64,000 bases of DNA, from the NCBI GenBank assembly GCA_024734555.1, contig JANPWX010000651.1:348292-412291 (forward strand), written 5' to 3'. The position numbers and the translations under genes are program-made. Of the stretch, positions 1 through 11,500 are shown piece by piece. The notes beneath the pieces are model-generated. The model had not been told where the DNA came from and did not search any database. It saw nothing but the letters and a program-made list of their open reading frames with translations. The number at the start of each line of letters is the position of its first letter. Positions within the stretch are counted from its first letter, which is position 1. The stretch is from Trochalopteron elliotii (taxonomy: Eukaryota > Chordata > Aves > Passeriformes > Leiothrichidae).

Positions 1-3000
1 CCAAGTGCTACATTAAAATGTAATAAGGGATCCTTTTTTTGCCCTGAGGAGTCTTTTTCTGCTGTGCCTGGAAAAGACAAAACAATGTATGGTACGAATC
101 AGCCCCAGAAAAGAGGGATTGTTGGGCTGCTTGGTGCAGCCTCTCATGGATATCAACACCAGCATGTTTGGTACAAGGGAAGACCCTGGAGGCAAACCTA
201 GTGGGGTTTGGCTTGAGTGCTGTACTGCAGGTGTTTAACTGCAAAGGTATGGAGAAGACCATCTGCTGAGTGTCTTAAGGCTGATGCTTCAGTTATATTT
301 GCATGTTGCATGCCTGCATTGTTTACTTATGTTTAAAATCCAACCATAAACTGTACTTTCAGTGGCTGTTATGCATTTCCTGCTCCAGGAGCAGACTTTC
401 AAAGCCCACAAGAAATATTCAGTTACAATTATGTCTGATTTAAAGGGAAAAGATCTGTAGCTTTGTAGCCTTAATAATTTGCTCAAACAGCTGTAGATTA
501 ATGAAAGTGTTGCTCAAGGCATGTTTCTAGAAATAGCATGTAGCTTGGCCTGCTCCAGTCACATTGGGTTAGGAAATGTGTTTTTGTTTTTAATGCTGGA
601 AATGCACACAGGAGGTGATCTACCAGAGCTTTCTGGACTCATGGTTTAGCTGGTCAGCTGATGTCCAGAAGAACTTGAAAATTGTTTCTTTGTGGAGTTG
701 CAGAGTTCTTTAAAATCACCTCGTAAATAGTTTTGCCTATCGTAGAGGGAATGTCAGCCTCACTCCAGTGAGTGGCCACCAACTGCTCTGCAGTCAGAGC
801 ACTGAGAGCCTGATGTGATTTTCCTGTCCCAGGAGACAAAGCAGATAAATCTGTCATTTGAAACACTGAGGTGAAAGAATCTATGAAACATTCCACTCTG
901 TGGTGTTGGACACTATTGAGCTTTACAGATTGATTCACCAGGAAAATTATGTTCCCCAGAAAGATCCTCTTTTAACTGTATGGTTTTTTTTCAGTCCATT
1001 GTCTCTTAATTTGATTGAGGACAGAATGCCTAGGGAAAAGAGGTTATTTGATAAGAAAACTGCAGTCATCAGCTGGAACCAGTTCTTGTTCTCTGTCACA
1101 CACAGAGCCACAGGGATCTCGCTCCATAATGTCCAGTGTGCTTTGCACAGAGAGAGGTGCAGTCAGGGGCAAGAGTTAGTGAAAGCAGAGTTAATGTCTT
1201 CTCATGGTGTGCAGTTTGAGGTCGTGTAATGCTCTGTTGATTATTGAAGATGGTTGAAGTACCTGCTTTGGCAGCTTCCACGTTATCTGTTGGGATTGTT
1301 CGTGGCTCTGAAGAGAAGCATATGGTAATGGGTATGAGCTGAGCTTTTCCAGGAGGGCAGGGACCCTTGTTCTGATTGTGTGTTATGAACTCTAATGTGT
1401 CCTGTAAGGTCCAGAAATGTCCCAGATGGTACAAGAATAGAGTTAAATGTTATTTGCTCCCTTGTGAAGATCTGATGACTTGTTGAGTTGTGCCCTGCAG
1501 TGGGACTGGCAAACTCTTCCTGCAGTCATTGCTGCTCAGGATTCCTGTGGTGGAGAGCTGAAGATCCCTCCCTCCTGAGGCTGAGAGGACATGGAACTGC
1601 TCCCACTTCAGTGAACACACATCCACTGTTCTGTGTAAGAAGCAATAAACCTGCTAATCTGTTCAAATGCTGCTGCCCTGTAATAACACACACTTTTCTT
1701 CTGAGACACTCACTTGATTGGGATTTTTCCATTGATGTCTGGCCTGATTTATCTGTTTCAAACATGACTGCAAATAAAAGCAGTGCTCATTGAGCTGATC
1801 CAATTTGACCTGACAGGGACAAAATGACTGGAGCTGGATAGTAATTCTCTTCCAAAAGAGAGTGACAGTGGTAGATCAGGGAGATATGGATTGGTTGGTA
1901 TTTTACACAGAAGTGGTCCACTTCTTCTTTTTTTTTCATTGCTTTCATGAGTCTGAATGCAAAGTTTTTTGCTTGTGGGTGGTAGATATCTTTTTGGAGA
2001 AGGAAGGCAAATTGCTTTATTTTGGGGAAAAAAATTGATACTGCTTGAAAATTTTTTCCCAGTCTTAAAAATATTGCTAGGCTTGGATGCCTGAGTGGGA
2101 AACATGCAGGGAGAGTGCACTCAGGTGCTCTTCAGCAAAGCTCCTGACTGGTTAATAATACAGAAAATAAAAAACTTTAGACTTGCAAATAATCAGTTTC
2201 TTGAATTGGATGTTAAGAAAGAGGCTGTGCAAAAAACCAAACCAGCTGTGTGACATCCTGAAATGATGTTATAACCATTGTATGACCTGCAAGGGTAGGA
2301 AGATGATTTTGGAGTGCTTCTAGACATATCTGACTGTATAACATAGGAGAGGATGTTGAATGTCCTTCCCATACTTAAGGCAGTGGTAATTTGCCTGTGA
2401 CAGGGACAGGAAACAGTAGCAAAGAATTACTGCAAATTAAACATCATCTGAAAGAAGTTGTCCTGTGGAGCAACACCAGCCTCTAAAGCAGTTGGTGTGG
2501 ATTTGGAAGCACTGGGGTTTGCCAAGTGAGTGCTGGCTGTTGCTCCAGTGGTGAAGGCAAGCAAGTAGTTATTACTGCACTAAGATGCAGCACCAGACAC
2601 TGATTCAATGACAGGAGTATTGCCTGTGGGGTGAGCAGGAACTGGGATGAGAAAATTTTCCCTATTTCCTCCCTTTGTTTTAGTTGTTTTGCAGATAACT
2701 GACCTAGGATGCTCTTGGCTGGATTGGCAGTTTGCCCCTTCACAGAGGGGGCAAAGTAACTTTAAATACAAAACAAAGCTCTGTGTGGCAGCTGGTCGTT
2801 TTCAAGGGCATTGATGAATTTGGAGAGGAATCTAAATTTTCACTATCAGACAGTACTAAAAGATTAATTCTCTTTGCAGAAGTGATGCCACAAAGACTTA
2901 CTGTCTTTGCCATGCACAGGTCTCCAGGGAGAGGAGAGAGGTGAGGAAGGCAAAGAGCTTGTGGACTTTCATAACATTGCACAGCTCTGGGTTTGCTGGC

Positions 3001-3303
3001 CTCTTAATGATACTTAATTGCGGGCTGCTTGCTTGCCACTAGATGACAGCCTTACTCTGTGCACCAGGGCCTTGGTTATCATTAATAGGGGGCAGGGAAA
3101 TGACCCTCTTACAGGACATGTCCTGCCTGTCTTGCTTCTAAATGCCTTCTTGTAAGGCAAGCAGCCAGGCATAGAGATGATGGTGCAGATTAGCTTGTGT
3201 AATGGAGAAGGTAGTACTTGAATCCTGGACACACTTCAAGTGTGAGGACAAATCAAAAAATGAAATCAAGAATCTGCATTTCTTCCAAGAATGAGAGGAT
3301 GGA
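1..3303. other. Non-coding stretch, no gene recognised
   Basis: I see no supported gene, exon or repeat family here. Open frames reach at most about 120 codons (1758-2120, minus strand), occur on both strands and read as low-complexity or random protein. An octamer motif ATTTGCAT sits at 297-304, which may be chance in AT-rich DNA. Base composition is ordinary AT-rich, CpG-poor vertebrate sequence. Confidence 0.7.
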
Positions 3304-3320
3304 TTTTTTTTTTTTTTTTT
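3304..3320 (+). repeat. Poly-T run (17 T)
   Basis: An uninterrupted run of T followed by CCCC. It could be the tail of a minus-strand retroposed copy or simple slippage. The sequence just downstream on the plus strand (about 3321-3480) shows no recognisable retroelement or spliced gene, so simple expansion is the safer call. Confidence 0.8.
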
Positions 3321-5330
3321 CCCCAGCTGCGGGGCTGTGCTCTTTGGATTGTTTCTTCCAGCCTGACCCAGTGTGGTCTTCGGGCCAGTAAGCTCTGAGC
3401 TCCACATCTGCCCTTCAAGCTGGCTCCCGTTTGTGGTGAGCTTTCCTGGCAGAGTCCCCTCCTTCCACTGAGCAGAGAGGGAATGAGGCATGAAGACTCT
3501 TGAAGCATATCATCACAGAAAAGTCACATACTCTGTTGCATTTCTTCACTGCTTCTCTTCTGTGTTTTTCTTGTCTTTGGTTTCACTCTGCCTTGTTGCA
3601 GATGCAAGAATCCAATTGCATGGGTTTTTTTTGGGGGTCAGAGCATCCCACCACCTTCCTTCTACAGGCTTTTGGGATCTGCACGATGCATATATGCTGG
3701 GAAGGAAAAATGTAAATTGCCCAGCTAATGTGACATTGCCATCCAGTTGTTAGCATGGTGTAGTATATAAAATGATAGAGATCAGCAAGGGCAGGTTTAA
3801 TGGCTTGAAAGCTTTCACACTGCCACTGTAATAGTATCAAATCTGAATTATATGTGTTTTATGTCAGGGCTGACTTTGAGGGTCTGAAAGGAATGCAAGG
3901 TGGAGGAGGTAAAATGTGAAAGTAGTCAGGGAGATTTTAGTGTTGGATATATGTGGCCTATTACAGCCCTTCTCACAGAGGCTTTTGGAGAAAGACCCTT
4001 GCTGAGATTTTGAGTCCTTGGTCAACTCTTCAATTATATTTGTACCATACCCTGCCTCAATGTGTTTGTTTCCATGTGATCCTGGGGGCCTTGAGCCCAC
4101 CTTGTCTGGAGGCAGTAGCATTCCTACCTGAACGTGGTAGGAGTCCAGCTTTGCAGGATTGAAGACATCCCCTTGGGTTGCTCCTCTGGAGCAGAGCAGG
4201 GTTGCACTCTAGGCTATACTTTGTCTAATGTGTTGTCTGTCCTGGAGCCTTTGGCAAGGGGTGCTAAAGGGAACACAGGTATATGCCAAGGTGTTTCAGT
4301 GTCCAGAATGTGTTGCTGTCAGGATGATGTTCAAGTTGTTGAGTTGTGAGATCATTATTGTTGAGGATCTTCTCAAAGTTTGAGCTGCTGAGCTTATATC
4401 TTATATCATTGAATTCTCTTTTCCTCCTTCTCCTGTCATAAATTTTTTTCTCCATAATGCAGTTCAGCTTGGAAGGAGATCAGGGATGGATTCACTGGAG
4501 GGAGGTGGATGGGTAGCCACTGGGTCAGCTTGTGGGACAGGATCCTGAAGGTACAAAGCACAAGCCCACTGCTGTGCCTCACTGCAGACTGCTCCAGGCA
4601 AGATATGCAAGGAAGAGATGCAGGATAACATAGTTCCTTTGTACAGCACATTACATGTCCACACAAAAGATGTAATCTTGTGGTTTGTACAGTGCTGGAG
4701 AACCCCTTTGAAACAGCTAATTCCTGGATATAAGCACATTTTCATCTGTTTTGATTAGGGTACTAATACATACTAATATTTTACTGCTTTCCACCTATCA
4801 GTGAAGTAGGCATGTCCTTTATAGGTGCTTAGTTAGCTGGCTTATATGAGCAAAGCATATAAATAATAATAAAGAGAGGGGAAAATGGTGATACATGGAG
4901 TGGAACTCATTAATTACTATTTATTAGTCATTAAAGAGTGAACAAAGTGCTAATTGAAGTATGTGAGGTTGACTGGCCGTGAATGACTCTAAGAGAATCA
5001 CTGCTTTTCAAAACACTGTAAGAGCATTTTGAATTCTGTTTAATATTTTTTTTTGCATCCATGGTCTTTGCTGAAGGTTTTCAAGCTGTGCTATTGCATG
5101 ATGATATCTGATAGTAATTTTCAGCAGAACCTCTAGCTCTAGAAAATTGTTGGAGACACCCTTATGTTTGAAGAATTGCTTTGGTTTGTATTTCTTTTTG
5201 CTCCCTAGTAGATGCCTGTGTGCTCAAAGAAAAAAGGAAACTGTTCAGCTGAGTCTTGTGGTCTTTATTTGTAAACATACCTTATATTTACTGACAGAGC
5301 TGAGGTTGAGTTGGTTCTGTCCCCAGGTAT
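3321..5330. other. Non-coding stretch, no gene recognised
   Basis: No gene or known repeat could be read here. Frames are under 120 codons on both strands. The segment 4780-5060 is AT-rich with several TAAT/ATTA cores but has no dense palindromic structure. Nothing further can be supported. Confidence 0.65.
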
Positions 5331-5392
5331 TTGTGTGCACGACCACCTTCATGTGTGCACGACCACCTTCATGTGTGTGCACATGCTTGTGT
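5331..5392 (+). repeat. Short tandem repeat, about 20-bp unit, two to three copies
   Basis: The unit GACCACCTTCATGTGTGCAC occurs at 5341-5360 and again at 5361-5380, the second copy carrying an extra GT in its TGTG stretch. A partial copy of the TGTGTGCAC end precedes them at 5332-5340 and related TGTGCA text follows to about 5395. This is a small minisatellite seed that grew from a TG-rich core. Confidence 0.85.
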
Positions 5393-5639
5393 GCAAGAGT
5401 CTCCCTCCCTTATGAACCATCAATGTAGAGGGCACATTTTGTTGCTTAATTGCAGTTTGTTCTGCTTGAACCCATCCTTGTTCTGTTTGAGGCAATTGCA
5501 CAGAAACGCTGAATGCTGCTCTGCTTTGTTCTTTGCTTTTTACCTTTCTGTGTATTTTTTTCTCCTTTTCCTCCTTTCCACCATTTGGAAGCTGAGCAGG
5601 GATTTAACCTTTCCCGTGTGGGTGACTTTTCAGGCACAG

Positions 5640-5910
5640 ATATGTGTTGGTGGCTCTCGGGCTGCCCTCTGCCAGGGCTGCTCTCCCCATGTGCAGGGAC
5701 ACACGGGGAGGTGCCGCCGGCCTCGATGCCCAACTGCTCTGATGCTTCCTGACAGCTGCGATTGCGTTCGGGAGGGGAGGTCTGAGCAGGAGCGTGTCTC
5801 GGTCCCGTGCTTTTATTTCTGGCTCTGTTGTGAAAAAGAAAACTTTCCAGCACATTAAATATCCTTTTGGGAAATGGGAAGGGAAACGCCATCTCCCAGC
5901 TGCGTGTCTG
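5640..5910. promoter_or_regulatory. CpG-dense, GC-rich patch
   Basis: In a window otherwise strongly depleted in CG, this short segment carries a cluster of CpG dinucleotides, densest at about 5705-5810 (for example in CCGCCGG, CTCGAT, GCGATTGCGTTCGGG, AGCGTG, CTCGGTCCCGTG). Overlapping open frames on both strands (175 codons at 5331-5858 plus; 148 codons at 5446-5892 minus) are a likely by-product of local GC content and do not resemble a known domain. It could be a small unmethylated regulatory element, an alternative first exon or a gene-converted GC hotspot. It is shorter than a classical CpG island. Confidence 0.4.
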
Positions 5911-8490
5911 GTTGTAGTGGCCAAGCCTTGGGTGAGCCTTTGCCTCTCAGCAGCCCTCAGCACAAGGCACTTGCTTGTGGGTGCCCTTGACCAAAGCTTG
6001 AGTGCTGTGCAAAAAGGTTAGCAGAGGTTTTTCAACTATTTGTGCTGGTGATGCAGCAACTCCAGACTGTCTCTTTGCTCCCTTTGAGCTGAAGGATGGC
6101 GGCTACTTCTCCTGGTTTTGCACAGTGGGGTCCTGGCTTTTAAGGGCCTGGATTTGTGACTGAGCACGGAGACATTGCAATTGTTGGGGAATCCAAAGGT
6201 GGCATTTATTGCAGAGCAACAGAGGCAGATCCTGGGGACTTGCTCTCATTTTCCTAATGGAGAAATAAGGAATTGGATGAAAAAACTGACTCTATCAAAG
6301 GAGAAAAGCCCCAAATGCATGAGCTCTTCTGCTTTGGTCTGTAACAGGTATTTTGATGGACAGGCCCATACTCCTCCCCATGAAGGGCAGGGGTGTTACA
6401 CAGACTGTAACTTGGACACTAACTGGATTGTGTTTTACAGTGTTTTGGATCATTTGTAGCATGAGTGATCCTTTCAAGGACTAGGGCCCCTAGACACATT
6501 GTCAGCATTTTATGTGTTTGTGTTCCACCCATGCTCCTCCCCTTCAGCAGAGAAAGCTACAGGGGTGGTGCAGGTTACACCAGGTCCAGTGATGCTCCAA
6601 GCCTCACCAGCTGCACGGCACCCACAGTGATGAACAGGAGTGCCACCAGGATTTCTGAGCAAGGGCAGCCCTTCTTGGAGGAATATCTCCATCAGCATGG
6701 AAGCTTGCAGCTGGACTTTGGTTGTTCCTTCTGTTTGTTTGTTTGTTTCAATATTAGCTTGTTAATTATCCTAAAAAAAATCTGTGTGTGTTCTTCTAAA
6801 AGTAACAAATCCTTACATACTTTTATGCCTGAATAATCTCAATTTGGTGACCCACAAACCATAGGCAGAATCATAAAAGAAATAATTTTCCTTTTCTCTT
6901 AGGAAGCAGATGGCTCAGTTCAACTTCTGTGATGTTCTCTAAATGAAATTGTGTTGTAGACATTCAGCAAGAAACTAATTTCAGGAGTTTGGGAGAACTC
7001 TGGAAGGGTGAAGGGACCAAAAGCACAAATTTTATGTCTCAACAAGGGACAGGAGAGAAGATGTGGGAGGAGAAAGGGAGGAAATAATTATAGTGCAGAA
7101 TTTATTCCAAGCTTTTCCTTCTGTTCTTCCCTCTGCAAAGAAATAGCAAAATTCACATATTTATTCAGTGTTTGCATTTAATAGCAACCTTTTTTCAGTC
7201 TGTAGTTCTTGGCCTGAAGCTGTTAATTGAACAATTCCTTCAAGCTGTTTACAATTCATATTGTGGCAACTCACTGTGTACATCAGCTGGCGATGCTGCA
7301 CTTTCCCTGTATGTGACCACAGCAGCGTGAATTTGGAACAGTGTATTTGCACATATTGTTTGCAGATGGATGGCTGGAAATGTGTAGCCTGCAAATATTT
7401 GAGTGTCTGGGTATAAAATTTTTTTTGCCTGAGTGTTCACACCTGTAAATCTCTAGCATCAAAGCTGGTACTGTGAGCAAAAACAAAGTTTGAAGAACAG
7501 ACAGTGAGAAGGAAGAAGATGGTTCAGATCAGTCACTGGGAATATCCAGTGCTGAGAGCATTGCTGTACTTGAGGACAAGAGGGGAAGGGTGAGGATTTT
7601 GTTGAGGAAATAACAGTGTGTAGGAAGAGGAGAATGGACTTCTGCCAGATCAACAGTTGCTGAGGGCTGATCTAGCAGAAGGAAGTGGCTGAGCCTGTGG
7701 AGTAGTAAGAGGATCTGGATGTGATGGAGAGGTGTGGAGTTCCTGCACTTCTCTGACTGGGTGGGTTATCACTCCTTGCTCACACAGGGGATGTCTTTGC
7801 TCCTGTCTGTGGTGGGTGAGAAGAGTGCATGAGATCAGTAAAACCATGGGAAGTTGTGTCAAACCTTAACTGTGGTGAGTGTATTGCTTTTAGTCATGTG
7901 CATCATATTTTAGCAGAGTACACAATTGTATTCTGGAGCAGATGAGTGCTGTGGGAGCAGCTTGGCTTTAGCCGCTCCAGTAGCACAGAGCTGGAAAGCA
8001 GAAGATGGAAGGAAAAGGCCTCAAGGACTGATAACATTTTAAAATTTATGAAGCTGTTGAGTTGGATCTCTGGCACTTACAGCCACTCATTGTGATGATT
8101 TCTATCCCATTTATAAGGATGCTTTCAAACTAACTGGCATGTCTCTGCTACTGTGTGGTGAAAGCAGAGACCATCACTGGTTTCTTGAGAATCCTTGGAC
8201 AGGTTTTTTCCATGTCTCCTTTTTACTAAGATGGATACAAATGTTGATCCTACTTTTAGGATGTGTTTTGGCATCATCTACCATAAATCTACAAGGCACT
8301 TGTGAAAATAGTAAAAATGGTCCTGTCTCTATAGGCCTCTGGAGGGAAGAGGGTATATGGAGTAGGAAATGTCAATGCAGGAGCATTTTGGTTAAAGGAC
8401 AAAATACAAGGAGTAGTAGAACAAAAAGATGAAGAGTAAAAGTAAGTAAGAATAGTTTCATTTCCCTCTCTCTAAACAAATCACTCTCTG
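5911..8490. other. Non-coding stretch with minor simple repeats
   Basis: No supported gene. A (GTTT)4 simple repeat lies at 6733-6748, and a purine-rich tract (mostly G and A on the plus strand) spans about 7041-7087. Open frames are short and on both strands. Confidence 0.65.
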
Positions 8491-8546
8491 TATGTGTGTG
8501 TATACATATGTATATATAGATACACACACACATGTTTATATGTATA
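8491..8546. repeat. TG/TA/CA dinucleotide repeat with inverted symmetry
   Basis: A compound microsatellite: a TGTGTGTGTA arm (8493-8502), an alternating TA/CATATG centre, then a TACACACACA arm (8521-8530), followed by more TA-rich text. The two arms are exact reverse complements, so the repeat can fold into a hairpin or a cruciform. Alternating purine-pyrimidine sequence of this type is also Z-DNA prone. Confidence 0.85.
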
Positions 8547-11500
8547 TTTTTTTCCCAGGGCAAAATAAGGTACAATTAATATAACAAAGTTGGACACATT
8601 AACATAAGGGTGCAAAGATTTGTGAAGCTGTGGAAGTAATTGCTTTGACTCTTGCACTGGAGCTTTAGGATAGCTGGATGATATTGTTTTCTGCCTCTGT
8701 CATTGTCTCCTTGTTCCTGTGCCTCACCTAACACAAAACATCATCCCTGCAGCCTTTGGAAACTGTGGCAAATTGTCATCTCGCCGTTACTGGTTTTTCC
8801 TTTAACAGACAGTTTGTATTTCCATAGCCTGCAGCTGCCATCACAGACTTCCCAAAGAAAGGAAGGAGTGTTTTATCTATTTGTTTCTCAAATTCTAGAT
8901 TATTTTATACTCTTTTTCTCCAAGAGGGGATGCATTTGTTTCCACGACAGAAGAAAGAGCTTGCTAAGAGCTTTGTCACTGTGCTTACATTGCTGCAGGC
9001 TGGTGTCAGTGTTGTGCTTTATGAATTTTCCCCTTTCTCTCCCCAACTAAGGGTTGTGCTTCCAGCCCACTTGGTTGTGGAGCCTCTGGAGTAGTGCAGC
9101 AGCAGCACCAAACTGAACTCCTCTTGTCTGTCCTTCAAAGTCCATATTTCTAAAAGTGGCAAAAGCAAAATATTATTATCCCCTTTTTGCAAGGAGGTAT
9201 GTTGAGGAAAGGAGTTGAGTGTGACAACAGTTTCCATGACACAGATGTCATGCTCTTGAGAAACTGAGGTGATGTGTCTTCTGAGCCCACAACCCACTAT
9301 GTAGCAACCTGGTTGTCTTTGGTGTTGGATTTTAACAGTGTGGTAACCAGCTCCAGTGGTGAGGACCTTTGTATCTCTTTGTCCCTTCTGTGGGTGTCCC
9401 ATCCTCACAGGGGAGCAAAAGATGGCTTTGCTCCATCAGCCTGTGTGTTCTTTGAAGATAGGTAAATTGTGTGAGCTCTAATCTGTTGGTATTTTTAGCT
9501 CTGCCAGGAGGATTTGGTCATTTCAGTTCACTCTTACTGATTTTTTGTGTGTGTGACATTCAAGCTACAGCTGTGGAACGTCTCTGGTTGCTGACCTCTC
9601 TGAAGAGCCCTGCAGTGCCACGTGGCGGAGCTGTTTTTGCATGGATGATTGGTTTTAAGGCTTGGCAGCCAGGGAGGAAAAGTGGAGTGGAAAACCGATC
9701 CTGATGAGCAGTGAAGGATTAGCTAGGGAGATTGTACACTGTACATTTGCATTTCCTTTCCTAGAGAGTCACAGGAAATGCAGAGAAAGACAGACAAAGC
9801 ACAAACATCAACAAGAATAGTCTTAAGCTAGTTTTGAACTTCAAAGAAACATCCAGCTAGTTTAAGGCAAAATTACAGGCCTTGTTATCCAAGCTCATCC
9901 ATGCCATGGGGCTGGTGTCTTGGAGCTGTGGGGGAGTAGGTTGGCTTCTTTTTGCTTTGTATATTATTAAAGCCAAAGCCAGCATGGTTCTGATTTTTTT
10001 CTTTTTAAAAACATGATGTTTGGTAATGATGCATGAAGCAGAAAGGAAGTTATTTGATTTCCCTTTCCTCCTCCACCCCAATAACCAGCCTTAGCTGTTT
10101 TGCATGCTGTCAGCTCAGGAAAAATCATGCTGAGACTTTAAATGGAGCAAATAGGATGAGAGAGTCATTAGGAAGGGAAAAAAGTAAGAAATGCTGTAGC
10201 TGTTGGAGTTTGGTCTTAGAGTTGTACCAGGGGTGTGACGGCTTATCAGATGTGGTCAGTACTGAATGGGAAACACTGCAGGAGCTGGAGGTGGCAGCTG
10301 TAGTGATGCTGATGTGAATTCCAGTCTCAGCAAGGTAGGATTGAACTATTCAATGCAAGAGCAAGGTTCTTTTCTGCTTGGTCTGAAAATCTGAGGGAGA
10401 CAACCACAGACTAAAGACCACTTGCTGGCACTGTCCTATCTCCCAGTGCTTTCTGAACTGGTGAAGGGGATACTGACATCTCAAATCAATCTTGGGAGCT
10501 CTGTTACTATCCAAGAGAAAAGTAGCTCCTGAGCAGCAAGGATCCAAGGTCAGAATGGTTCAAGGCTCAAATCCACATCCTCTGATCAGGCAAACAGCTG
10601 GCAAAGCTCACTCAGACTGACAAGTCTAGAAACTGGGGACCTAGAAACAGTGCTGGGATATCAGTTTAATGCTTGATATAGGAGCCACCATGATTAGAAA
10701 TGCTTTGCAGTTTTCCCCACAGCCTTCATGCTGCTGTGAGCAGGCATACACAGAAACCAGCTGGTCCTTCACCAAACCAACAGTGCTCTCAGGAGCACAG
10801 TGTGGTTGGCAGTATGTGAGAACCCACCAATCCAAATAAGTCAAATTTTCATTTGTTATTAGATCATCAGTCCCTGAAATTAATACAACTTCTCTCCCAG
10901 GCACTCTTTACAATGTGTGGCCATTAAAAACTTCTAAGAGGTATTCAGAACTTCTTTATTTAGTGTTTCATGGAGGTCATACCTGAAATGTCATCATTTT
11001 ATGTTTTCTGACTAAGGAAACTTTTTTAATTTAGAAGGACATAGGCAGCAGAGATATCAGTTCATTCTTGTAACAGCTTGTTAACTTGGTTTAATTCACT
11101 ATCACTTGATATGGCAAAGCACATTTTGGCAGCTGAAAGGCCTAACCTATTGGATATAGCCCTTTCTACTCCTTGTCTGCATTGATTGCCCTTTCGACAC
11201 TGTCACTGGGAACGGGGAATAGGGTGGTAATGCCATGTGAAATGTCAAGCACACATGTGCTCAATTAGTTTATACAAGCAAAGGGCACCTTTGCTTAGAG
11301 GCTACACTGACTGCAAAATCCATAATGATGTAACAGTGAGGCTGTGGCATAACCTACCCTGGGCAAGAAGTTCAGGGCTGCTGCTCCAGCTGGAATTTCC
11401 TGTACAGGGCAGGTTTCTAAGAGTGTCTGGTCTTGCATCCTCTTGTGATAATGACTTTACACCACATGGGGCACCTGACCCTTCATGCAATTTCTGGTAC

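Noticed and set aside
3304..3320. Poly-T run as a minus-strand retrocopy tail
   Set aside because: No gene-like or SINE-like body could be read next to it.
5331..5858. The longest open frame (175 codons, plus strand)
   Set aside because: It starts inside a tandem repeat, is Cys/Leu/Phe-rich low-complexity protein, overlaps a 148-codon antisense frame and has no recognised domain. It is best explained by local GC content.
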